In this document: positions 1 through 5,482 of the stretch, in pieces
Position numbering within the stretch: position 1 is the stretch's first letter
Layout of the letters: every line of letters starts with the position of its first letter
Assembly (NCBI GenBank): GCA_947475855.1
Contig: CANJPN010000403.1
Coordinates: forward strand, 1-5,978
Reading direction: 5' to 3'
Origin: Bradyrhizobiaceae bacterium
Lineage (GTDB): Bacteria > Pseudomonadota > Alphaproteobacteria > Rhizobiales > Hyphomicrobiaceae
DNA length: 5,978 bases
The notes under the pieces: model-generated
What the model was told of the DNA's origin: nothing
The model's database searches: none
What the model saw: the letters and a program-made list of their open reading frames with translations, nothing else
Position numbers and translations under genes: made by a program

Positions 1-147
1 CGCTTCCTCCTGCTCAACTCCGTCGGCAAGGTCGTCCGGCATGCACGCGAGACCCTGTTGCGGTGCGCCGATGCCATTGCCAGGGCCCTGGCCGACGCGC
101 CAAGGGTCGCGTTCCACCGGCTCCGCCCGACGCTAGCCGGGGAATGA
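1..147 (+). CDS. Transposase C-terminal end, probably IS1380 family (partial)
   Basis: The first reading frame is open from the window edge to TGA at 145-147. It gives 48 residues beginning RFLLLNSVGKVVRHARETLL and ending in LAGE. The pattern of a short hydrophobic strand, then VGKVVRHAR, then a leucine/arginine-rich helix and a final FHRLR resembles, from memory, the extreme C-terminus of IS1380-family DDE transposases (consensus like RLV.HARR..LRL...W...F..A..RLR). The catalytic core would lie upstream and is not visible, so neither activity nor completeness can be judged. If the call is right, the element's right terminal inverted repeat should fall between 148 and about 222, just before the small-subunit gene. 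I could not recognise that repeat without the partner end. The fragment could instead be the tail of another IS family or of an unrelated helical protein. Confidence 0.5.
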   Translation, partial: RFLLLNSVGKVVRHARETLLRCADAIARALADAPRVAFHRLRPTLAGE

Positions 148-235
148 GGGTGCCGTCTGCCGCTTGGCAAGGCGCGGCCGATGGTGCAGAACTGCCCCGG
201 AGATCATTCGGACTTCAAGCTCGGGAGAGGTCAAG

Positions 236-724
236 TTGCGGCACGAAATCAAGATGACGGTGAACGGCAAGGCGGTGTCGGGGAGCGTCGAACCGCGCAC
301 CCTCCTCGTCCAGTTCATCCGGGAGCATCTGAAGCTGACCGGCACACATGTCGGTTGCGACACCACGCAGTGCGGCTGCTGCGTCGTCCACGTCGACGGC
401 AAGGCGATGAAGTCATGCACGATGCTGGCGGTACAGGCTAGCGGCCGTACAGTCACCACCATCGAGGGGCTCGCTGCCGCTGACGGCACGCTGCATCCGA
501 TGCAGGCCGCGTTCCAGGAGCACCATGGCCTGCAGTGCGGTTTCTGCACGCCGGGAATGGTCATGATGGGCGTCGACATCGCCAACCGCATGCCCAATGC
601 CGATGAGGCCACCGTTCGCCGCCAGCTCGAGGGCAATATCTGCCGTTGCACGGGCTACCAGGGGATCGTGGAAGCGATTCTGGACGCGGCTCCGAAGATG
701 GCGGCCGCCAAGGCCAAGGCCTGA
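236..724 (+). CDS. [2Fe-2S] small subunit of a xanthine/CO dehydrogenase-family molybdenum hydroxylase
   Basis: This is the electron-transfer subunit that passes electrons from the molybdenum centre of the large subunit to the FAD subunit of a cytoplasmic CoxS/XdhC-type hydroxylase. I chose the TTG start at 236 because GGGAGAGG at 223-230 sits five bases upstream; it gives 162 residues, normal for the family. An ATG at 164 would add 24 unrelated residues, and an ATG at 254 is the alternative. The N-terminal plant-ferredoxin domain has Cys41, Cys46, Cys49 and Cys61 (GCDTTQCGCC... then SC). The C-terminal four-helix domain has Cys101, Cys104, Cys136 and Cys138 (QCGFCTPGM and ICRCTGY). All eight cluster ligands are present, so the protein looks intact. 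The FAD subunit follows after 21 bases in the same direction. The substrate cannot be told from this subunit; the coxS label would be by similarity only. Confidence 0.93.
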   Translation: MRHEIKMTVNGKAVSGSVEPRTLLVQFIREHLKLTGTHVGCDTTQCGCCVVHVDGKAMKSCTMLAVQASGRTVTTIEGLAAADGTLHPMQAAFQEHHGLQCGFCTPGMVMMGVDIANRMPNADEATVRRQLEGNICRCTGYQGIVEAILDAAPKMAAAKAKA

Positions 725-745
725 GACGAGGCGAGGGAAATCGAC

Positions 746-1540
746 ATGAAGAATTTCAATTATCATCGCCCGTCCGACGCAGGCGCCGCCAGTGCGCTCG
801 TATCCAAGTCGGAAGAGCCGCGCCTGCTGGCGGGCGGCATGTCTCTGCTGCCCAGCATGAAGCTTCGGCTCGTTGCACCGAGCGACATCGTCGATCTCGG
901 CGACATCAGCGCGCTCAAGGGCATCAAGGTCGAGGGCAAGGAAGTGTACGTCGGCGCGATGACATGCCATGCCGATGTCGCAGCCAACGCCGACGTCAAG
1001 CGCGTGTTACCCGCGCTGGCGGAGCTTGCCGACGGCATCGGCGATCCCGCCGTCCGCCATCGGGGCACCATCGGTGGATCAATCGCCAACGCCGATCCGG
1101 CCGCCTGCTATCCCTCGGCCGTGGTCGGCCTCGATGCGACCGTCGAGACCAACAAGCGCAAAATTCCGGCGGACCAGTTCTTCGTCGGTCTGTTCACGAC
1201 GGCGCTCGAGCCGGGCGAGATCGTGACGGGCGTGCGCTTCAAGGCGCCGGACAAAGCGAAGTATATGAAGCTGCGGCACCCTGCTTCGGGGTTTGCCGTG
1301 GTTGGCGTGATGATCGCCAAGTACGGATCCAATGTGCGCGTCGCGGTGACGGGCGCTGGCCCGTCGGTGTTTCGCGTGCCGGCCATGGAGAAGGCCTTGT
1401 CGGCCAACTTCTCGGCGAAGGCGCTCGACGGCATCACCATCCCCGATGCCGACCTGATGACGGACATCCATTTCTCAGCCGAATATCGCGCCAACGCCGT
1501 CGTCGTGATGGCCAAGCGCGGTGTCACGGCGATCGCTTGA
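746..1540 (+). CDS. FAD-binding medium subunit of a xanthine/CO dehydrogenase-family molybdenum hydroxylase
   Basis: The 264-residue protein carries the flavin of a CoxM-type hydroxylase, taking electrons from the [2Fe-2S] subunit and giving them to the final acceptor. The N-terminal PCMH-type FAD domain shows the two flavin-contact motifs: AGGMSLLPSMKLR at 29-41 and TIGGSIANADPAA at 108-120. The C-terminal CO-dehydrogenase flavoprotein domain runs from about 160 and ends with the family-typical SAEYRANAVVVMAKR segment (244-258). Two positions depart from my memory of the common motifs: Met32 where His or Gln is usual (AGGHS/AGGQS), and Asn115 where His is usual (TIGGSLAHADPAAD). The length is at the short end of the family. 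GAGGCGAGGG at 728-737 provides the ribosome site for ATG 746. It forms a two-gene unit with the small subunit and ends 45 bases before a terminator. No large subunit follows. Confidence 0.93.
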   Translation: MKNFNYHRPSDAGAASALVSKSEEPRLLAGGMSLLPSMKLRLVAPSDIVDLGDISALKGIKVEGKEVYVGAMTCHADVAANADVKRVLPALAELADGIGDPAVRHRGTIGGSIANADPAACYPSAVVGLDATVETNKRKIPADQFFVGLFTTALEPGEIVTGVRFKAPDKAKYMKLRHPASGFAVVGVMIAKYGSNVRVAVTGAGPSVFRVPAMEKALSANFSAKALDGITIPDADLMTDIHFSAEYRANAVVVMAKRGVTAIA

Positions 1541-1585
1541 GAAAGCTGGAGGCCCTGGTCGCGCTTTTGCACACCGGCGGGTTAG

Positions 1586-1616
1586 AAGGGCTGGCCCAAA
1601 ATGGGCCGGCCCTTTT
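1586..1616 (+). terminator. Rho-independent terminator after the medium subunit
   Basis: The left arm AAGGGCTGGCCCA (1586-1598) pairs with TGGGCCGGCCCTT (1602-1614) across an AAA loop. All 13 positions pair, one of them as a G-T wobble. The right arm runs into TTTT (1613-1616). It lies 45 bases after the medium-subunit stop and separates that unit from the transporter receptor gene. The T-run is short, so efficiency is uncertain. The symmetric A/T flanks mean it could also act on the opposite strand. Confidence 0.85.
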
Positions 1617-1692
1617 GCGTTCGGGGTATTGCCCTGAATAAATCCGGTGCTAGCTTCTCATCTTCAGTTGCAGACAACGCCGGGAGGAATGG

Positions 1693-2748
1693 ATGCAGTC
1701 GAAACGGATTTTTTTTCGTGCATCGCGTGCAGCCGCTGGAATGTCCGGGGCGCTGTTCTGCCTGACCGGCGTTGCCGCGGCCCAAGATCCCGCCGGTTTT
1801 TATAAGGGCAAGAACGTCGATATCGTGGTTGCCTCGCCGGCCGGTGGTGGCTTTGACGCCTATGCACGGATCATCGCGCGGCACATCGTCAAGTACATGC
1901 CTGGTCCGCCCAACTTCGTGATCAAGAATATGCCGGGCGCTGGCGCGCGTAACGCCACGACCTATCTGGCGGACGTCGCAGCCCGTGACGGTACCGTCAT
2001 CCTGGCCAACCAGCCCGGCGCACTGGTGGAGCCAATCCTCGGCGATGCCAAGCAGGTGTTCTACAAGCCGCTGGAGTTCCAATACATCGGCAGCGCCGAA
2101 GCGTTCACGTCGTTGTGCCTGATGCGGACCGACAGCCCCGTGAAGTCCTACGCCGAGCTGCACGAGAAGGAAGCGATCTTCGGCGGCGATCAGATCGGCT
2201 CGACCACGCACGACCACACCGTGATGTTTCGCAAGCTGTCGGGCGCCAAGATCAAGATGATCACGGGTTACAAGGGCACCTCGGACCTCGTGCTGGCGAT
2301 CCAACGGAACGAAATCGAGGGCTTCTGTGGCTATGCGTGGTCGTCGCTGTTCGCCCGTTCGCCCGATCTCGTCAACAAGGGCACGACGCGGATCGTCAAT
2401 CAGATCGCCCTTACGCCCCATGCGGCGGCCGACAAGGCCGGCGTGCCCAACGCGATCAACTTCGTCAAGGACCCGCTGAACAAGAAGGCGATGGAGCTTA
2501 TCGCCACGGTTCAGGAGTTCGGGCGGCCGTATCTCGTCCACGGAGCGGTTCCCGCCGACCGGGTCGCGGCACTTCGCAGCGCGTTTGACGCAACGATGCA
2601 AGACAAGGACTACATCGACGAGGTCGTGAAAGCGCGGCTCGAGGTTTCCCCCCGGACGGGCGCGCAAGTCCATGAACTTCTGCGCCGTGTCCTGGAAGCC
2701 CCTAAAGAGGTACAGGAGCGCGCGCGCTGGAGCATCACGCTGGAATGA
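1693..2748 (+). CDS. Tripartite tricarboxylate transporter substrate-binding protein (TctC/Bug family)
   Basis: This 351-residue periplasmic receptor belongs to the Bug family, which captures carboxylates or similar small acids for TctAB membrane partners or for sensing. The signal peptide has KR at 4-5, a hydrophobic core at about 13-27 and a likely cut after Ala30 (VAAA|QDP). Family marks are VASPAGGGFDAYAR (46-59), the first ligand-binding loop, then NMPGAGARNATTYL (79-92), RDGTVI (98-103), the second-lobe loop GSTTHDHT (169-176), and YKGTSDLVLAIQRNEIEG (193-210). Length is slightly above the usual 320-330. GGGAGGA (1682-1688) lies four bases before ATG 1693. A possible promoter, TTGCCC (1629-1634) and TAGCTT (1651-1656) with 16 bases between, is weak. 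No tctA or tctB gene is nearby, which is common for this greatly expanded family. The ligand is unknown. Confidence 0.93.
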   Translation: MQSKRIFFRASRAAAGMSGALFCLTGVAAAQDPAGFYKGKNVDIVVASPAGGGFDAYARIIARHIVKYMPGPPNFVIKNMPGAGARNATTYLADVAARDGTVILANQPGALVEPILGDAKQVFYKPLEFQYIGSAEAFTSLCLMRTDSPVKSYAELHEKEAIFGGDQIGSTTHDHTVMFRKLSGAKIKMITGYKGTSDLVLAIQRNEIEGFCGYAWSSLFARSPDLVNKGTTRIVNQIALTPHAAADKAGVPNAINFVKDPLNKKAMELIATVQEFGRPYLVHGAVPADRVAALRSAFDATMQDKDYIDEVVKARLEVSPRTGAQVHELLRRVLEAPKEVQERARWSITLE

Positions 2749-2771
2749 TCGCGGTTGCCCCTGCGGTGTCT

Positions 2772-2793
2772 CGATAAGCGACATCGCTTAACG
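2772..2793. promoter_or_regulatory. Imperfect palindrome before the hydrolase gene (possible operator)
   Basis: TAAGCGA (2775-2781) and TCGCTTA (2784-2790) are perfect inverted halves separated by CA. The symmetry continues outward through an A/A mismatch (2774, 2791) to CG (2772-2773) paired with CG (2792-2793), so 18 of the 20 arm bases match. It sits in the 112-base gap between the receptor gene and the hydrolase start, 67 bases before that ATG. No T-run follows, so it is unlikely to be an intrinsic terminator. A dimeric regulator site or an RNA hairpin between two cistrons are the simpler readings. No regulator gene is present in the window. Confidence 0.45.
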
Positions 2794-2860
2794 TCCTGGC
2801 AACGACTGCCGCTCTACTGTCCGGCCGAGTGTGGCGGAAAGTTGCGTGGCAGGGATCTCG

Positions 2861-3805
2861 ATGCTGCTGTGGTGGCGTAGTTTCCAATTGTGTATTGCCG
2901 TTGTCTGCTGGCAGGCCGTAGCGGGCACAATTGCACCCGTTACTGCCCAGCCGTGGAATCGGGAATCCGTCGGCCATCACGTTCGGTTGACCCCTGACGG
3001 GCAGCCTCCGCTCAACATCTATGTCGAGGAAATGGGCCGCGGACCGCCGATCCTGTTCCTGCATGGTCTGGGCGGGTCGAGCTATTCCTGGCGTTTCGTT
3101 GCTCCGAGGCTCGCCGCCACCAACCGCGTGATCGGGCTCGATCTCCGGGGCTTCGGGCGCTCGGACAAACCGTTCGACCGCGCCTACAGTTCGACGGACC
3201 AGGCCAACGTGGTCAAGGCCTACATCCGCCAGGCCAACCTTTCGCGCGTGACCCTGGTCGGCCATTCCTACGGTGGCATGGTGGCCCTGCGTCTCGCACT
3301 GGACCGCCGGCTCGAGCCGCATCGCATCGCGCGTCTCGTCGTGATGGATGCGCCTGCATTTCCGCAAGCGTTCTCGGCGGGCGTAGAATTTCTGCGCAAG
3401 CCTGTACTGCCTTATCTGGCTTTGATGCTCGTTCCGCCGGAAGTGACGGCGACAGTCGCCTTGATGATGGAAAGCGTGGGCTTCGAGCGCTTCACAGACA
3501 AGGACATCTCGATCTACGCCGATCCGTTGTCGGCGCCGGGCGGGCCGCATGCTCTGGTCGAGACCGCGTTGCAGATCATACCCCCTGACCTTCACAACGT
3601 GATCGCCCGCTACCCCAGCATCAATAAACCCGTACTGGCATTGTGGTGCCGGGAGGATCGGGTCGTTCCGCTGTCGACCGGTCTCAGGCTGCAGCGTAGC
3701 ATTCCCGGTGCGAAGCTCGCGGTGATGGAGGGGTGCGACCACATGCCGGCCGAGCAAGCCCCCGGCGCAGTCGTCTCGGAGATCCGGCGTTTCATGGGTC
3801 GTTGA
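2861..3805 (+). CDS. Exported alpha/beta-fold hydrolase
   Basis: The start is taken at ATG 2861, with GCAGGGA at 2849-2855 upstream, giving 314 residues; a GTG at 2831 in the same frame would add ten residues before the signal peptide. Residues 1-29 form a secretion signal (MLLWWRSF, then a hydrophobic core) with a likely cut after VTA29|Q. The rest is a single alpha/beta hydrolase fold. The oxyanion-hole loop FLHGLGG is at 66-72, DLRGFGRSDKP at 94-104, the nucleophile elbow GHSYGG at 134-139 with Ser136, the acid Asp266 in WCREDRVVP, and the base His294 in GCDHMPAEQAP. The full catalytic triad is therefore present. A cap region lies between about 165 and 245. It resembles the esterase/epoxide hydrolase/haloalkane dehalogenase superfamily, but a Ser nucleophile rules out dehalogenase or epoxide hydrolase chemistry, which use Asp. 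An ester or lactone substrate is likely but unidentified. It may share a transcript with the TctC-type receptor upstream. Confidence 0.9.
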   Translation: MLLWWRSFQLCIAVVCWQAVAGTIAPVTAQPWNRESVGHHVRLTPDGQPPLNIYVEEMGRGPPILFLHGLGGSSYSWRFVAPRLAATNRVIGLDLRGFGRSDKPFDRAYSSTDQANVVKAYIRQANLSRVTLVGHSYGGMVALRLALDRRLEPHRIARLVVMDAPAFPQAFSAGVEFLRKPVLPYLALMLVPPEVTATVALMMESVGFERFTDKDISIYADPLSAPGGPHALVETALQIIPPDLHNVIARYPSINKPVLALWCREDRVVPLSTGLRLQRSIPGAKLAVMEGCDHMPAEQAPGAVVSEIRRFMGR

Positions 3806-3833
3806 GACTCTTGCGTGACACTTGCCGCCGTGG

Positions 3834-3903
3834 CGCGATGGCCTGGCGGCCATGCGTGAGGCTACTCGCCTCTCGCGCTCTCCCGGCAGGGGCCGGCCCC
3901 TGC
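3834..3903. repeat. Cluster of three dyad symmetries after the hydrolase gene
   Basis: Three hairpin-capable elements sit in the first 100 bases after the hydrolase stop. The first (3834-3856) pairs ATGGCC (3838-3843) with GGCCAT (3848-3853) and continues by three pairs past one bulged G. The second (3854-3876) pairs GAGGC (3858-3862) with GCCTC (3868-3872) and, past a T-T mismatch, GCG with CGC. The third (3886-3903) is the perfect 18-base palindrome GCAGGGGCCGGCCCCTGC. The first two share 3854-3856, so they would be alternative or competing folds. No T-run follows directly; TTTT occurs only at 3914-3917. A REP-like palindromic unit, a Rho-dependent 3' end stabiliser, or folded DNA are possible roles. 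The remaining spacer to 4048 shows no gene I can support. Confidence 0.5.
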
Positions 3904-4048
3904 ACCCCGCGATTTTGGGTAGGGCCTGGAAATGACGGGAGTGCGGAGGGAGCGGTAGTTCGCCAGCCACCGTCACAAGCCTCTCTTCGAACCTGGCGTC
4001 AGTGCCGCTCCTCCTCCGGAAGCTGCCGAAGGGAACGATAGGGGATTG

Positions 4049-4117
4049 GTAGAGTCGAGGATGGGCGCGGTGGTTTGGGGCCTATGGCCATCACTCCGTT
4101 TCCCATCCCCGCTCATC
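4049..4117 (-). ncRNA. Group II intron domain VI with branch-point A and 3' splice site
   Basis: After domain V, the arm GAGCGGGGATGGG (4114-4102) pairs with CCCATCCTCG (4065-4056) and CTC (4054-4052). A single unpaired adenosine is left at 4055. This is the expected lariat branch point, the seventh base from the intron end at C4049. The pairing comprises seven perfect pairs, a G-T wobble and two more pairs below the tip, then three pairs beyond the bulged A. The last two bases, AC, fit the group II consensus AY. Confidence 0.82.
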
Positions 4118-4150
4118 AAACCGGACGTGCCGATCTCCGGCATCCGGCTT
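4118..4150 (-). ncRNA. Group II intron domain V (catalytic hairpin)
   Basis: Reading down from 4150, AAGCCGGAT pairs with GTCCGGTTT (4126-4118) over nine positions. This includes the catalytic AGC triad facing GTT with the diagnostic G-T wobble. A two-base AC bulge (4128-4127) follows, at the place expected for domain V. The upper stem pairs GCCG (4141-4138) with CGGC (4132-4129), capped by GAGA plus one T. The 33-base total is close to the usual 34. It sits 36 bases after the maturase stop, as expected when the gene is looped out of domain IV. Confidence 0.88.
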
Positions 4151-4186
4151 TCCGACCGGCTTCACTGCAGGCACACGGCGGGGCAG

Positions 4187-5482
4187 TCAGCGGCTCGCTT
4201 CAAGGCGCATGAGACCGGTTGCATAGACGGCCTCGTACGAGAACCGTCGGGTCCCACGTCCTGCCACTTTGTGCCGACGCGCGAGGAAATCGCGTACGCG
4301 CTCATAGATGTAGCGATCAACGGCGCGGAAGATGCCTTGCCGCGTTCCGAGACAGAAGTAGTTCGACCAGGCGTGCAGCTTGCTGTTGAGCTGATCGCAA
4401 ATCTCCGGCCACGGTTCCATATTGGCAGGCACCAATACGTCGGTGACGCTCGTCTTGAGCCGTTGCACACTTTTCTTGGACGGGCTCGCGCTCAGGTACA
4501 CCGCTCCATTCTTCTTGAAGCGATGCGGTCCGAACGAATAGCCGAGGAAGTCGAAGCGCTCCTTGCGGGCATCTCGGATCGAGGTCTTCGCCTCGTTGAT
4601 CGAGAGCCCGAGCTTGGTCATCACGCCACGCGTCCACGTCAGCGCCTCGGCGGCACGGCCGCGACTGAGGATGACGAAATCGTCGGCGTAGGAGACGACA
4701 TGGGCTCGGAATGCTTCACCGCAGCCGCTGATGCGCCAGTGCTTCAGGAACCGGTTCATGTAGATGTTGGCGAGCAACGGGCTCGCGACACCGCCTTGCG
4801 GCGTGCCACGCGTGTTGCTCTTGCCCCCACTCATGCGCCGCGTTCCATCCGCGTCCCGCTCTTCGACCGGTGCCTTCAGCCACATCTTGAAGAGGCGCAG
4901 CACTTCTCTGTCGACCACGCGCCGGGCCACCGATTGCAGAAGGTCCGAGTGCGGAATCGTGTCGAAGTATTTGGAGAGATCGGCGTCGACGACTTGTGTG
5001 TACCCGCCAATGAGATGGCGGTGCACTTCCCTAACAGCATCGACTGCCGACCGACGCGGGCGGTAGCCGAACGCTGTGTCCTCGAAATCGGCCTCGAAGA
5101 TCGGCTCAAGCACGAGCTTAGCGGCTGTCTGGACGGTCCTGTCACGGATCGTGGGAATGCCGAGCGGGCGCTCGCCATCGCCACTGGCCTTCGGGATCAT
5201 CACACGCCGCACCGCATCGGGCCGATACGTCTTCGCGACCAGTTCCTCGCGCAAACCCGCCAACCACGCTTCGACGCCTGCCTCCTCGATCTGCTTGAAC
5301 GTCACTCCGTCGACACCCGGCGCACCCGCATTGGCGCGGGCCAGCTTGTAGGCGTGTTCGAGAATGTCGGCGCGGCAGACCTTGTCGTACAGAGCGTAGA
5401 AGCGGAAAGCGGGCTCCGCCTTCGCTTTGCAGTAGAGCTTTCTCTGAAGGCTCCGGATCTTATCAGGCGTTGTCAGGCTCAT
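4187..5482 (-). CDS. ltrA: Group II intron reverse transcriptase/maturase without endonuclease domain
   Basis: This 431-residue protein helps its own intron RNA to splice and copies it into DNA during retrohoming. ATG 5482 is chosen because GAGGTGAGGG (5501-5492) lies nine bases upstream; a TTG at 5488 follows directly on an in-frame stop and is less well placed. The RT blocks are in order: GAPGVDGVTF (53-62), IPKASGDGERPLGIPTIRDR (96-115), FGYRPRRSAVDAV (138-150), motif A DADLSKYFD (167-175, catalytic Asp169), GTPQGGVASPLLANI (226-240), the catalytic YADD (265-268), and FDFLGYSF (310-317). The maturase/thumb region follows (about 335-410, SPSKKSVQRLK and LHAWSNYF). The protein ends about 20 residues later with FSYEAVYATGLMRL, with no HNH zinc motif. 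Length is normal for endonuclease-less maturases and all catalytic Asp residues are present, so it looks functional. Confidence 0.95.
   Translation of the reverse strand: MSLTTPDKIRSLQRKLYCKAKAEPAFRFYALYDKVCRADILEHAYKLARANAGAPGVDGVTFKQIEEAGVEAWLAGLREELVAKTYRPDAVRRVMIPKASGDGERPLGIPTIRDRTVQTAAKLVLEPIFEADFEDTAFGYRPRRSAVDAVREVHRHLIGGYTQVVDADLSKYFDTIPHSDLLQSVARRVVDREVLRLFKMWLKAPVEERDADGTRRMSGGKSNTRGTPQGGVASPLLANIYMNRFLKHWRISGCGEAFRAHVVSYADDFVILSRGRAAEALTWTRGVMTKLGLSINEAKTSIRDARKERFDFLGYSFGPHRFKKNGAVYLSASPSKKSVQRLKTSVTDVLVPANMEPWPEICDQLNSKLHAWSNYFCLGTRQGIFRAVDRYIYERVRDFLARRHKVAGRGTRRFSYEAVYATGLMRLEASR

Noticed and set aside
646..1641. A 331-codon plus-strand frame overlapping the medium subunit
   Set aside because: It is very rich in Arg/Gly/Gln and out of frame with the real FAD subunit, and it reads through the terminator. 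It is typical of a shifted frame in GC-rich DNA.
1629..1656. A TTGCCC / TAGCTT promoter for the receptor gene
   Set aside because: The position and spacing are acceptable, but both boxes are poor matches. It is kept only as a remark in the gene entry.
1582..2784. A 400-codon open frame on the minus strand over the TctC-type receptor
   Set aside because: It is a shadow of a strongly supported gene, and it also runs through the terminator at 1586-1616.
2801..2822. A sigma-54-like promoter, TGGCA followed by TGC, before the hydrolase
   Set aside because: The distance between the GG and GC elements is two bases too short for a -24/-12 promoter.
2735..3976. A 413-codon open frame on the minus strand over the hydrolase
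   Set aside because: It mirrors the hydrolase, which has a complete catalytic triad and signal peptide. The reverse product shows no domain and is Arg/His-rich.
3980..4010. A tRNA T-arm-like GTTCGAA on the minus strand of the spacer
   Set aside because: The flanking bases do not form the T stem, and no acceptor or anticodon stem can be found around it.
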